Source: Paracoccus sediminilitoris (lineage in GTDB: Bacteria; Pseudomonadota; Alphaproteobacteria; Rhodobacterales; Rhodobacteraceae). Taken from it: DNA of 64,000 bases. Made by a program: the position numbers and the translations under genes. The stretch is taken from contig NZ_QJPK01000015.1 of NCBI RefSeq assembly GCF_003259195.1, positions 25,554 through 89,553 on the forward strand. Reading direction: 5' to 3'. Numbering within the stretch: position 1 is the first letter of the stretch; each line of letters opens with the position of its first letter. This document shows, in pieces, positions 49,512 to 58,609 of the stretch. The notes under the pieces are model-generated. The model worked only from the letters and a program-made list of their open reading frames with translations. It was not told the origin of the DNA and ran no database searches.

Positions 49512-50323
49512 TTGGAGTAATGCGCCTTTTTGCCCTGCTGGCCATCCTGCTTGTGAATGCCACCCCGGCATCGAGCCAGGAGAAGCCTTGGACCGGCGCA
49601 ACTGGGGGAATCCTGCGCCTGCCCAATTCCAACCAAGCCCATGATGACGGCAATGCTTTCGGCGAGGCTTGGGGCAAGATCGACCGGACATTGTACCGGA
49701 CCACCAAGGACAGGGTGACGGTCTTTGCCTTGGGCAATGCTGTCACGGATTCCGCAGGATACGGCTATAACAGCACCTCCAAGATCGGCATCGGGCTGGC
49801 ATGGTCGCGTCAGGTGACCCCCGCACTGAACGTCACGCTCAGCCTGCGCCATGACTGGGCCCGTGAACGTGACACAGGTCTGCGCCAGCAGGGGCTGAGG
49901 GCGGCGCTGGATTATTACTATTATCGCTATCGCGAGGCCGAACCGGGGCAGCGGATGTGGGGACTGTCAATGCGCGGGACGGTCCTGAAAAGCTATGGCA
50001 CGCTGGCCTATCCGGGATCCCTGCAGGATGGGGACCGGAACCTGGTGCTGACGATGGGGGGCGAATTGTCCCGCGACCTGACATTGGGGCGCACGGATCT
50101 GCTGATATCGCCATTCCTTGATGTCGACATGGCATGGGATCTGGACGGGAATGACTATAACAACAAGCTTGTCCTGGGTGGAGGCATCAAGCTGCGCCGC
50201 CCCTTGCCTACCGGTGAGATCTTCGCATCCGCGCGATTGCAATCGGACTATCGTTGGCAGCAGGATCATGACCGCCTGACGGTACAGCCCGGCATTCAGA
50301 TCGGCTGGTATGTCGGATTTTGA
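49508..50323 (+). CDS. Probable outer-membrane beta-barrel protein
   Basis: A 271-residue protein with a signal peptide (residues ~1-24, ending PASSQ). The mature part is alternating polar/aromatic with many Tyr/Trp/Arg strands (for example LDYYYYRYREAEPGQRMWGL) and closes IQIGWYVGF; the terminal Phe is the typical beta-signal recognised by BamA. No lipobox. As the last gene of the polysaccharide locus it may be the export pore, which is inference. An alternative start is ATG 49520. Confidence 0.7.
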   Translation: MIGVMRLFALLAILLVNATPASSQEKPWTGATGGILRLPNSNQAHDDGNAFGEAWGKIDRTLYRTTKDRVTVFALGNAVTDSAGYGYNSTSKIGIGLAWSRQVTPALNVTLSLRHDWARERDTGLRQQGLRAALDYYYYRYREAEPGQRMWGLSMRGTVLKSYGTLAYPGSLQDGDRNLVLTMGGELSRDLTLGRTDLLISPFLDVDMAWDLDGNDYNNKLVLGGGIKLRRPLPTGEIFASARLQSDYRWQQDHDRLTVQPGIQIGWYVGF

Positions 50324-50326
50324 AGG

Positions 50327-50348
50327 CGCGGGCCATTGATGGCCCGCG
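50327..50348. terminator. Hairpin between the barrel gene and sodC
   Basis: A perfect 10-bp stem CGCGGGCCAT / ATGGCCCGCG with a two-base centre. It lacks a T-tract, so termination is possible but not certain; it lies between converging genes. Confidence 0.5.
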
Positions 50349-50400
50349 AAGCCCGCACGGCAGGGCGAAATGCCCCGCCGCGCGGAAGTCGCGTCCCGGA

Positions 50401-50916
50401 TCAGCTGGCTTCGGCCAGAACACCGCAGAGCATCCGGTCGCCCGCGTCGCCCGACGGCTGCGAGGTCAGATCATCGGCCTGCGCGTGCAGCATGAAGGCC
50501 GTGCCGTCATCATCCGAAATCAGGTCTGCGCCCAGTTCGGGGATGAAATATTCGATCGTGATGGCTCCGTTCTCGGGGACATGGACATTGGGCATGTCAC
50601 CGATATGGGGGCCGTTTTCCGACAAGACGCCATGGTCTTCACCCTCCTGGGCCAAATGGCCACCGGCGCTTTTGAACTCAGGGCCTTCGCACAGGCCGGT
50701 TTCATGCAAATGCGCGCCATAGATGCCCTCGGGCACATCCATCAGCTGGATCTTGACATGCATCATACCGGAAGGCGTTTCGGTCGCCTCGACCGTGCCA
50801 CGGGCATTGCCTTCACCATCGGCCAGATCGGCGGACAGTGGTGCGGGTTCGGCCGCCATCACCGGACCGGCGGCAAGAATGGCAAGAAGGGTGGCTGTTT
50901 TCAGACGGGTCATCAT
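50401..50916 (-). CDS. sodC: Cu/Zn superoxide dismutase, periplasmic
   Basis: A 171-residue SodC. ATG 50916 (or the next codon, also ATG) opens a signal peptide ending PVMAA. Metal ligands are visible: His69 and His71 (GAHLHETG), His87 (GGHL), His95 or His104, Asp107 (HIGDMPN) and His144 (MLHAQADD). Cys76 and Cys164 form the structural disulfide. It protects periplasmic targets from superoxide. An exact EcfG-type promoter precedes it. Confidence 0.94.
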   Translation of the reverse strand: MMTRLKTATLLAILAAGPVMAAEPAPLSADLADGEGNARGTVEATETPSGMMHVKIQLMDVPEGIYGAHLHETGLCEGPEFKSAGGHLAQEGEDHGVLSENGPHIGDMPNVHVPENGAITIEYFIPELGADLISDDDGTAFMLHAQADDLTSQPSGDAGDRMLCGVLAEAS

Positions 50917-50950
50917 GTCATCCTGTGTTTTGTATTGGTTCTGCCCATTC

Positions 50951-50975
50951 AACGGCGCGGGACGGACGATGTTCC
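50951..50975 (-). promoter_or_regulatory. EcfG-type general stress promoter of sodC
   Basis: On the minus strand GGAAC (50975-50971), 16 bases, CGTT (50954-50951): an exact consensus match, 35 bp upstream of the sodC start. Confidence 0.7.
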
Positions 50976-51048
50976 ATCCCCCGGGCGCCGCAGCCAATCA
51001 ACAGACAACCCCAAGATGCTGTTTTCCGTCAGATCACGCGCCAAAACG

Positions 51049-51073
51049 GGAACTTTGCCCCGGTTTCGGCGTC
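51049..51073 (+). promoter_or_regulatory. Near-consensus EcfG-type promoter
   Basis: GGAAC (51049-51053), 16 bases, CGTC (51070-51073). One mismatch in the -10 element. It lies 40 bp upstream of the small lipoprotein gene. Confidence 0.4.
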
Positions 51074-51113
51074 AATCTGTAAAGTAAACATTCCCCGATC
51101 AAAGGATTTGACC

Positions 51114-51281
51114 ATGCGCTTCGTGACCCTTGGACTGACCGCCGCCATCCTGACCCTGTCGGCCTGCGGTGATACCACCACGGAACGGGCCGCCACCGGT
51201 GGAGTGGGCGGTGCAATCGTCGCCGGACCCGTGGGGGCGGTTGTCGGTGGGACGGCGGGTGCCCTTGGCGGCATGAACTGA
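51114..51281 (+). CDS. Small glycine-zipper lipoprotein
   Basis: A 55-residue lipoprotein. The lipobox is LSAC, with Cys18 as the lipidated residue. The mature part is a glycine zipper (GGVGGAIVAGPVGAVVGGTA), resembling OsmB/17-kDa antigen-type membrane-inserted zippers. AAAGGA lies 8 nt upstream of ATG 51114. A near-consensus EcfG site upstream agrees with the stress-linked role of such lipoproteins. Confidence 0.8.
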   Translation: MRFVTLGLTAAILTLSACGDTTTERAATGGVGGAIVAGPVGAVVGGTAGALGGMN

Positions 51282-51310
51282 TCACACCCACCGATCCGCA
51301 CGATGATGAC

Positions 51311-51343
51311 AAGGCCGTGCCCCAAACCGGGGCGCGGCCTTTC
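51311..51343 (+). terminator. Probable terminator downstream of the lipoprotein gene
   Basis: The 13-bp stem AAGGCCGTGCCCC / GGGGCGCGGCCTT (one G:U) with loop AAACC is followed by a short T run. Confidence 0.75.
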
Positions 51344-51407
51344 GCATGGCCTTGCGAGGCGGATTGCCATCCCCTACATCTGACACGAATGACAGAAGGA
51401 ACACCCG

Positions 51408-51650
51408 ATGGCGATGGAAGCCCATGACATCGAAGCCCTGATCCAGGCCGCATTTCCCGATGCGAAGATCACGATCACCGATCTGGCCGGCGACGGAAAC
51501 CACTATGCCGCCGAGGTTATCGATGAAAGCTTCCGCGGCCAGAACAGGGTCCAGCAACAGCGTGCCGTCTATGCCGCGCTGCAAGGCAAGATGGATGGCC
51601 CGGCCGGTGCGCTGCATGCATTGGCGCTGACCACCAAGGCACCCGCCTGA
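51408..51650 (+). CDS. bolA: BolA family protein
   Basis: An 80-residue BolA/IbaG-type protein with the class II KH-like fold. The core [17 protein letters not shown] and the closing [10 protein letters not shown] carry the conserved His used for [2Fe-2S] ligation with monothiol glutaredoxin. It is 64 bp upstream of grxD, the classic BolA-Grx partner gene. Confidence 0.93.
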   Translation: MAMEAHDIEALIQAAFPDAKITITDLAGDGNHYAAEVIDESFRGQNRVQQQRAVYAALQGKMDGPAGALHALALTTKAPA

Positions 51651-51714
51651 GGCGGCCCCTGCCCCGAATTCCGGCCCTTCGAGCAAGGGGCCCGCGACCA
51701 AGAGGATTGCGCAA

Positions 51715-52077
51715 ATGAGCGACGTGACCACGAATATCAAGGAAATCATCGACACGAACCCGGTGGTTCTGTTCATGAAGGGCACCAAGGAAATGCCGCA
51801 ATGCGGATTTTCCAGCCGGGTTGCCGGGGTGCTGAACTATATGGGCGTGTCGTTTCAGGACGTGAACGTCCTTGCCGATCAGGACCTGCGTCAGGGCATC
51901 AAGGATTTCTCGGACTGGCCGACGATCCCGCAGCTGTATGTGAACGGTGAATTCGTCGGTGGCTGCGACATCATCACCGAGATGACCCTGTCGGGTGAGC
52001 TGGACCAGCTGTTCGCGCAGAAAGGCATCGAATATGATCAGGTCGCGGCGGACAAGATTCGCGAAGCAAACGCCTGA
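51715..52077 (+). CDS. grxD: Monothiol glutaredoxin (Grx4 type)
   Basis: A 120-residue CGFS glutaredoxin for iron-sulfur cluster storage and transfer. Active Cys30 is in MPQCGFSS, Lys22 and the cis-Pro in [18 protein letters not shown] complete the glutathione site. Length is normal. Paired with bolA; a strong terminator follows. Confidence 0.96.
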   Translation: MSDVTTNIKEIIDTNPVVLFMKGTKEMPQCGFSSRVAGVLNYMGVSFQDVNVLADQDLRQGIKDFSDWPTIPQLYVNGEFVGGCDIITEMTLSGELDQLFAQKGIEYDQVAADKIREANA

Positions 52078-52081
52078 TATG

Positions 52082-52112
52082 AAAAAGGGCGCCGCAAGGG
52101 CGCCCTTTTTTT
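52082..52112. terminator. Bidirectional terminator grxD / holin-like gene
   Basis: A 12-bp perfect stem AAAAAGGGCGCC / GGCGCCCTTTTT with loop GCAAG, followed by further T residues. It separates converging transcripts. Confidence 0.92.
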
Positions 52113-52113
52113 G

Positions 52114-52773
52114 TCAGATCACGTCGTCCGGATCGTGATAGATATCGCTTCGACGGCTTTCCTGCACTTTGGCAGCCAAGGTAATACCAACCGCGAAGGC
52201 ACCGATCAGCTTGGCCATGCTTCCGGCGTTGCTGTTCGAGCTTTGACGCGCCTGCTGCACAAATTTTTCCGTCGAACGCTGTGCCGACTGGATATTCTTT
52301 GTTGACAGCCCCAAGGACGTTGCCGTGTCCCGCACCGTGCTAAAGACCCGGCGTTCGGTATCGTTGGCCAGCTTGACCGCGCGAAACCCTGCCTCGTCCA
52401 TCAGCGAATGCGCCTTGGATTCGACCGTGGCGACAACCTTCTCGGCCTCGGAACGTGCGCGGGTGACAGCGGCATCGGTGGCAAGCGAGACCCGTGCCTC
52501 GACCTCTTTCTTGAGATCATCGGAACTGGGCATCTTGTGCTTTTCACGCGATGACATTGCGATCAGCACCAGCGCGATGACCAAAAAGCCACCACCGATG
52601 GCCAGCGACGCCAAGGCGGCACCCCAGTCAAGTTCGGTCGCCAGATAGGACCACAGCGCCGCGACCAGAAAACCGATGCCCACGGCAGAGACCACACCGG
52701 CGACACCTTTCAGTGCCGCACGGCGGGCCTTGTCCGTCAAAGCGAGTTTTGCATTGCGGGCAAAATCAAACAT
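52114..52773 (-). CDS. Phage holin family/YqjE-like membrane protein
   Basis: A 219-residue protein with two membrane helices (~22-45 and ~50-72) followed by a long charged helical region. The N-terminal part fits the YqjE/holin-X family that accompanies DUF883 proteins. It sits 7 bp downstream of the DUF883 gene, so the pair matches the E. coli yqjD-yqjE layout, membrane proteins of stationary phase. Not a phage lysis gene in this context. Confidence 0.75.
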   Translation of the reverse strand: MFDFARNAKLALTDKARRAALKGVAGVVSAVGIGFLVAALWSYLATELDWGAALASLAIGGGFLVIALVLIAMSSREKHKMPSSDDLKKEVEARVSLATDAAVTRARSEAEKVVATVESKAHSLMDEAGFRAVKLANDTERRVFSTVRDTATSLGLSTKNIQSAQRSTEKFVQQARQSSNSNAGSMAKLIGAFAVGITLAAKVQESRRSDIYHDPDDVI

Positions 52774-52780
52774 CTGCGGC

Positions 52781-53212
52781 TCAGCGACGCGCGATCAGCA
52801 GGCCGACCAGGAAGCCGACGCCCGCCGCGATGCCCAAGGATTGCGCCGGATTGCGGCGAACCATTTCGGACACTTCGTCATAACGCTCCTCGGCGTAGAT
52901 TGCGGCTTCGTGGGCCTTCTGCTGACCTGCGTCGTACAGACGCTCAGCTTCCAGGCGTGCGCGCTCGGCATATTCCTGGCCGGTTTCACGGGCGCGGTCG
53001 GCATAGTTGCGTCCCGCTTCGACCGCGTCATTGGCCAGTTCCGAACCGCGCTGCGCCAGACGATCCACGCCCGAATTGTTGGCAAGGTCATTCACGGTGT
53101 CCCGAACGTCGTTCTGCACCTTGCGCGCACCTTGGTTCAGGTCGTTCCTGGCTTCCTGTGCGGCGGCTGCTGCGTCACGCTTGACGTCGTCGGCGGAGGT
53201 CGAATTTGCCAT
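52781..53212 (-). CDS. DUF883 (ElaB/YqjD-like) protein
   Basis: A 143-residue protein, mostly a long amphipathic helix or coiled coil, ending in a C-terminal membrane anchor with the diagnostic VRRNPAQSLGIAAGVGFLVG. ElaB/YqjD proteins tether ribosomes or act in stress resistance at the inner membrane in stationary phase. An SD (GAAAGGAA) precedes the ATG, and a near-consensus EcfG promoter lies upstream. Confidence 0.9.
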   Translation of the reverse strand: MANSTSADDVKRDAAAAAQEARNDLNQGARKVQNDVRDTVNDLANNSGVDRLAQRGSELANDAVEAGRNYADRARETGQEYAERARLEAERLYDAGQQKAHEAAIYAEERYDEVSEMVRRNPAQSLGIAAGVGFLVGLLIARR

Positions 53213-53254
53213 GGTAAATTCCTTTCATCGGTGTCGTTTCACCTTCGTTGGACA

Positions 53255-53279
53255 AACAAATGCCCAGGATGATTGTTCC
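53255..53279 (-). promoter_or_regulatory. Near-consensus EcfG-type promoter of the DUF883 operon
   Basis: Minus strand GGAAC (53279-53275), 16 bases, TGTT (53258-53255). One mismatch from CGTT; 43 bp upstream of the DUF883 start. Confidence 0.5.
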
Positions 53280-53508
53280 CGACCGGATTAAAAATCTTTG
53301 TCGACAGCCACGGATATTCCGACACGTCCCAAGCGCGAGCCGCGCGCGCCTGGCGGTTGCAGGGCCACCCCGGATCACGAAGCCCGTTGCACAAATCCGG
53401 CACGGCGTGCTGATAATGCCAAAATGGCAGGCAGGACGGACGCACCACATCGACACAAGATCCACAAGGATTGGCTGACGGGCGGCTGTCCACATGGGGG
53501 GATGAGAC

Positions 53509-54006
53509 ATGAGCAGGATTGGTCTTGATGCGACGGATATCCGCATCCTTGCAGCCGTCCAGAACCACGGTCAGCTCAGCAAGACGCGACTGGCCGAAAT
53601 CGTCAACCTGTCGCCCACCCCCTGTCTGGCACGATTGACCCGGCTGAAGGTGGCGGGCCTGATCCGCGGATATCATGCCGATATAGCACTGGAACGGATC
53701 GGAAGCTTTTCGCAGGTCATCGTGACGATATCGCTGGCCCTGCATCGCAAGGTCGATTTCGACCGTTTCGAAACCCATATCCGCGCCCTGCCCGAGGTGA
53801 CCGAGTGCATCGCGACGGGTGGCGGGATGGATTACGTCCTCAATGTCCTTACCCCGAACCTGGCGGCCTTTCAGGCGCTGATGGAAGCCATGCTGGAGGC
53901 CGAACTGGGGATCCAGCGCTACATGACCTATATCGTCACCCGGCAGGTCAAGTCCGCGCAGCCGGATATCGTCGGATTGCTGCGCCAGACCGCCGCGCAG
54001 GATTGA
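53509..54006 (+). CDS. Lrp/AsnC family transcriptional regulator
   Basis: A 165-residue regulator. The N-terminal HTH reads LDATDIRILAAVQNHGQLSK ... VNLSPTPCLARLTRL, and the RAM ligand domain has the LPEVTECIATGGGMDYVLNV core. It is the likely controller of the demethylation cluster that starts 205 bp downstream; Lrp-type regulators are known for DMSP-related genes in some roseobacters, but here the ligand is unknown. Confidence 0.92.
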   Translation: MSRIGLDATDIRILAAVQNHGQLSKTRLAEIVNLSPTPCLARLTRLKVAGLIRGYHADIALERIGSFSQVIVTISLALHRKVDFDRFETHIRALPEVTECIATGGGMDYVLNVLTPNLAAFQALMEAMLEAELGIQRYMTYIVTRQVKSAQPDIVGLLRQTAAQD

Positions 54007-54025
54007 GCGCCCTTGCAGGGACCGC

Positions 54026-54039
54026 GTCCAGCGCTGGAC
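54026..54039. promoter_or_regulatory. Palindrome, candidate Lrp-type operator
   Basis: The 14-bp perfect palindrome GTCCAGCGCTGGAC lies in the 205-bp gap before the demethylase-like gene. A second short dyad, ACCG-AA-CGGT, follows at about 54057-54066. Confidence 0.4.
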
Positions 54040-54211
54040 CGTCTGAGGCCAGTTGACCGAACGGTCCGAACTACCCGGCAAGAACAGACCGTCCGGGCGC
54101 ATCCCGATGCGATTTCAGCCTGCGATGTCACGAAATCCGCGCTTAGATCCCGTCATCGGTCCCATCATCCCCGGCCTGCTTCGGCCCATGTTGCGCGAAA
54201 GAAGACGACAG

Positions 54212-55354
54212 ATGACACAGACGCAAGATTTCGGTTTTGGCACGCAGATCCGCAAATCCCCCTATTTCGACGCGACAGTCAGATGGGGCGCCACGGGGTT
54301 TTCGGTCTATAACCACATGTACATCCCGCGCGACTTCGGGGACCCGGTCCAGAACTTCTGGAACCTGATCAACGACGCGATCCTGTGCGACGTGGCCGTC
54401 GAACGCCAAGTCGAGATTACCGGCCCCGACGCGGCGCGCTTTGCCCAACTGCTGACGCCGCGCGATCTGTCCAAGATGGCGGTCGGACAGTGCAAATACG
54501 TGCTGATCACCAATGCCCAGGGCGGCATCCTGAACGACCCGATCATGCTGCGCCTGGCGGAAAACCATTTCTGGATCTCGCTGGCGGACAGTGACATCCT
54601 GCTCTGGGCACAGGGGGTCGCGGTGCATTCGGGAATGGACGTCACGATCAGGGAACCGGACGTATCGCCCTTGCAACTGCAGGGGCCGAAATCGGGACAG
54701 GTGATGCGGGCACTGTTCGGCGACGCCATCATGGACCTGCGCTATTACTGGCTGCGGCAGGTCGAACTTGACGGCATTCCGCTGATCGTGTCGCGGACCG
54801 GCTGGTCCAGCGAACTGGGATACGAACTGTATCTGCAGGACAGCAGTCGCGGGGACGAATTGTGGGAAAAGATCATGGCCGTCGGCGGCCCCATCGGTCT
54901 GAAACCGGGGCACACGTCATCGATCCGCCGGATCGAGGGGGGGATGCTATCCTATCACGCCGATGCCGACATCAACACCAACCCGTATGAGTTGGGACTG
55001 GACCGGCTGGTGAACCTGGATACCGAGGTCGATTTCATCGGCAAGGCCGCCTTGCGCCGCATCAGGGACGAAGGTCCGGCCCGCCGTCAGGTCGGACTGG
55101 TGATCGAGGGCGAACCGCTGTCGGGTCCGAACACCACCTTCTGGCCCGTGACCCTTGACGGACGGACCGTGGGCAAGGTTACCTCGGCCATCCATTCGCC
55201 GCGACTTGGACAGAATATCGCGCTGGCTATGTTGGTGGTCGACGCGGCCCATCTGGGCGCCAGCGTTCAGGTCCAGACCCGCACCGGCGTGATGGCCGCC
55301 ACCATCGTCGAACAGCCGTTCTACGACCCCAAGAAGTCCATCGCCGCCGCCTGA
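54212..55354 (+). CDS. GcvT/DmdA-like tetrahydrofolate-dependent demethylase
   Basis: A 380-residue aminomethyltransferase-fold protein. ATG 54212 (MTQTQDFGFGTQIRKSPYFD) gives the DmdA-like length. Similarities to DMSP demethylase include FSVYNHMYIP, VAVERQVEITGPDA, GGILNDPI, DVSPLQLQGPKS and SAIHSPRLG. But where DmdA has a K-Q-G-G stretch in its SRTGWSKQGGYE motif this protein has SRTGWSSELGYEL, closer to sarcosine/dimethylglycine enzymes. So it should move a methyl group to tetrahydrofolate from a substrate not yet known. First enzyme of the cluster. Confidence 0.8.
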   Translation: MTQTQDFGFGTQIRKSPYFDATVRWGATGFSVYNHMYIPRDFGDPVQNFWNLINDAILCDVAVERQVEITGPDAARFAQLLTPRDLSKMAVGQCKYVLITNAQGGILNDPIMLRLAENHFWISLADSDILLWAQGVAVHSGMDVTIREPDVSPLQLQGPKSGQVMRALFGDAIMDLRYYWLRQVELDGIPLIVSRTGWSSELGYELYLQDSSRGDELWEKIMAVGGPIGLKPGHTSSIRRIEGGMLSYHADADINTNPYELGLDRLVNLDTEVDFIGKAALRRIRDEGPARRQVGLVIEGEPLSGPNTTFWPVTLDGRTVGKVTSAIHSPRLGQNIALAMLVVDAAHLGASVQVQTRTGVMAATIVEQPFYDPKKSIAAA

Positions 55355-55382
55355 ACCGCATGACCCGAAAGGAGCCAGGACC

Positions 55383-55545
55383 ATGGCAGACCCGTCGAAC
55401 CCGCCTGAACGGCAACGCATGGCGCTTGGCTTTTTTCCCGCAATGTCTGCAGATAACGTCGCCCGCGGCGCCGCATCGAAGGCAGACCCGAAGGGCGTCG
55501 TGGCACCGTTGAAGACCCCTGACCCGCAGCATACCGGAGGCACCC

Positions 55546-55556
<11 letters not shown>
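55383..55556 (+). CDS. 57-residue hypothetical protein
   Basis: ATG 55383 with a strong SD (AAAGGAG at 55369-55375, 7-nt spacing) opens 57 codons ending at TGA 55554-55556, overlapping the next gene's start by 11 bp. The protein is polar, proline- and alanine-rich (MADPSNPPERQRMALGFF at the start) with no membrane segment. I do not recognise it. It could be a real small subunit or a leader ORF that couples translation to the crotonase. Confidence 0.45.
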
Positions 55557-56346
<790 letters not shown>

Positions 56347-56350
56347 GATC

Positions 56351-57982
56351 ATGGGTGCGAACCCCTACAACACCGATCTGGATCGCAATCCGGCCAACCA
56401 CCAGCCGCTGACGCCGCTGACCTTCCTGGAACGCGCGGCCAGCGTCTTTCCTGACCACAAGGCGATCGTGCATGGCGGGATCAGCCGCAGCTATCGCGAA
56501 TTCTATGACCGGTCGCGACGGCTGGCATCGGCCCTGACACGGGCGGGGATCGCGCGGGGCGACACGGTGTCGGTCCTGCTGCCCAACGTGCCAGCCATGC
56601 TGGAGGTGCATTACGGCGTACCGATGTGCGGCGCGGTCCTGCATTCGATCAACACGCGCCTGGACGCCGCCACCATCGCCTTTCAGCTGGATCATGCCGG
56701 ATCGCGCGTGGTGATCGTCGATACCGAATTCCTGCCGCTGCTGCGCCAGGCCTTGGCGCTGACCCGCGTGACACCGTTGGTCGTGTCCAGCGCCGATCCG
56801 GAATGGGCGGGAGTCGCGGATGGGGACGAATACGAAGCCTTTCTGGCCGGCGGCGATCCCGATTTCGCGTGGGTGATGCCGGATGACGAATGGGACGCGA
56901 TTTCGATCAACTACACCTCGGGGACGACGGGCGATCCCAAGGGCGTCGTGTCGCATCATCGCGGCGCCTATCTGCTGGCGCAGGGCAACGTGCTGACGAC
57001 GGCGATGGGCCGGCATGCTGTCTATCTGTGGACGCTGCCGATGTTTCACTGCAACGGCTGGTGCTTTCCCTGGACGATGTCGGCGGTGATCGGCACCCAT
57101 GTCTGCCTGCGCCAGGTGCGGGCGGAACCGATCTGGGCGGCGCTGGAGGGTCACGGCGTCACGCATCTGTGCGGCGCGCCGATCGTCATGTCGCTGCTGT
57201 TGGGGGCGGCGCCGGGTATCAGGCGAGATCTGGACCGCCGCGTCCATTTCATGACCGCCGCCGCGCCGCCGCCCGAAAAGGTGCTGGCCGACATGCAGGC
57301 GGCGGGCTTCGCGGTGACCCATCTTTACGGTCTGACCGAAACCTATGGCCCGGCGGTCGTCAACGAATGGCATGACGGCTGGTCGGCCCTGCCGCCCGCC
57401 AAACAGGCGGCGCTGAAGGCGCGTCAGGGCGTTCGCTATCTGCCGCTGGAAGGGCTGGACGTGCTGGACCCCGACACGATGCGCCCCGTGCCCCGCGACG
57501 GAAAGACCATCGGCGAGGTCATGTTTCGCGGCAACGTCGTGATGAAGGGCTATTTCCGCAATCCCGAGGCCACGCGAAAGGCATTCGCCGGCGGCTGGTT
57601 CCATTCGGGCGATCTGGGTGTGATCCACCCCGACGGCTATGTCCAGCTGAAGGACCGGTCCAAGGACATCATCATCTCGGGCGGCGAGAATATCTCGTCG
57701 ATCGAGGTCGAGGAAGCGCTGTATCGCAATCCTGCCGTCGCCGTCTGCGCGGTCGTGGCGATGCCCGACCCGAAATGGGGCGAACGGCCCTGCGCCTTCG
57801 TGGAACTGGTCCCCGACCGGCAGGTGGACGAGGCCGCCCTGCTGATCTGGTGCCGTGCCAATCTGGCGCCCTATAAGATGCCGGCACGGATCGTCTTTTC
57901 GTCCATCCCGCGCACATCGACAGGCAAGATCCAGAAATTCGTTCTGCGAGAGCAGGCCCGGCAGCTGAGCGTGGCGACATGA
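56351..57982 (+). CDS. AMP-forming acyl-CoA synthetase
   Basis: A 543-residue ANL-superfamily ligase. P-loop YTSGTTGDPKGV is at ~187-198, the A5 motif reads HLYGLTETYGP, the A7/A8 hinge is SGDLGVIHPDGYVQLKDRSK, and the A10 Lys is in TSTGKIQKF. The opening NPYNTDLDRNPANHQPLTPL is typical of the group that includes DmdB, the 3-methylmercaptopropionate-CoA ligase, but also general medium-chain ligases. It would activate the demethylated acid. Confidence 0.9.
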   Translation: MGANPYNTDLDRNPANHQPLTPLTFLERAASVFPDHKAIVHGGISRSYREFYDRSRRLASALTRAGIARGDTVSVLLPNVPAMLEVHYGVPMCGAVLHSINTRLDAATIAFQLDHAGSRVVIVDTEFLPLLRQALALTRVTPLVVSSADPEWAGVADGDEYEAFLAGGDPDFAWVMPDDEWDAISINYTSGTTGDPKGVVSHHRGAYLLAQGNVLTTAMGRHAVYLWTLPMFHCNGWCFPWTMSAVIGTHVCLRQVRAEPIWAALEGHGVTHLCGAPIVMSLLLGAAPGIRRDLDRRVHFMTAAAPPPEKVLADMQAAGFAVTHLYGLTETYGPAVVNEWHDGWSALPPAKQAALKARQGVRYLPLEGLDVLDPDTMRPVPRDGKTIGEVMFRGNVVMKGYFRNPEATRKAFAGGWFHSGDLGVIHPDGYVQLKDRSKDIIISGGENISSIEVEEALYRNPAVAVCAVVAMPDPKWGERPCAFVELVPDRQVDEAALLIWCRANLAPYKMPARIVFSSIPRTSTGKIQKFVLREQARQLSVAT

Positions 57983-58030
57983 TGCGTGATCGGTGCCCAT
58001 CGGGCGGGCCTCTGCGGCGTGGCGCTTAGC

Positions 58031-58609
58031 ATGTATCGCATCCGCCGTTTTGCCGTCCGCCACGCGCGCACCTTCGAATGGGTCTATGTCCGGTTCGAGG
58101 CGGCTCTGGTCGCATTGGACCCGCTGTTCCGGCGCATCGGATATCACCGGCTGGAACGCCCCGTGGCGGCAGTCGAAAAGCTGACCAAGGGTTTGCTGTT
58201 CGACTGTCGGATGTGCGGGCAATGCGTGCTGTCCTCGACCGGCATGTCCTGTCCGATGAATTGTCCCAAGAACCTGCGGAACGGTCCTTGCGGCGGCGTG
58301 CGTCCCGGCGGCTTCTGCGAGGTCGATCCCCAGATGCACTGCGTCTGGGTGATGGCCTGGGAGGGGGCTGCCCGGATGCGGGACGGTGCCCGCATCAACG
58401 ACGTCCAGCCGCCCGTCGACCGCAGCCTGGAGGGGTCGTCATCATGGCTGCGCGTGGTGCGCGAAAAGGCCGTGCGTCCGACCGGCCCGACGGATGCGCC
58501 GCGTGGCACCATGGCCCGCGCCTTTTCCCAGGCCCGCGCCCATGAACCTTCAGCAGCCCCCTTGGCGCCCGAGCCGCGTCCGGCCGCCGATGGAAAGCCG
58601 CGCCGATGA
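58031..58609 (+). CDS. Methylenetetrahydrofolate reductase C-terminal domain protein (MetV-like)
   Basis: A 192-residue protein of Pfam MTHFR_C. ATG 58031 matches the family beginning; a GTG at 57986 is an alternative. Eight cysteines lie at positions 59, 62, 65, 74, 78, 87, 96 and 104, in motifs such as CRMCGQC and MSCPMNCPKNLRNGPCGG; in acetogen MetV they bind zinc or an Fe-S cluster. It partners MetF, encoded next with an ATGA overlap, and probably supplies electrons for the methyl/methylene-THF step. The C-terminus is low-complexity. Confidence 0.85.
   Translation: MYRIRRFAVRHARTFEWVYVRFEAALVALDPLFRRIGYHRLERPVAAVEKLTKGLLFDCRMCGQCVLSSTGMSCPMNCPKNLRNGPCGGVRPGGFCEVDPQMHCVWVMAWEGAARMRDGARINDVQPPVDRSLEGSSSWLRVVREKAVRPTGPTDAPRGTMARAFSQARAHEPSAAPLAPEPRPAADGKPRR

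Noticed and set aside
52114..52773. Prophage lysis holin
   Set aside because: It sits in a DUF883 operon like E. coli yqjDE and no phage genes are nearby.
54212..55354. Naming the gene dmdA outright
   Set aside because: Overall similarity is clear but the SRTGW motif region differs from true DmdA and no dmdC is present, so the DMSP activity is not supported.
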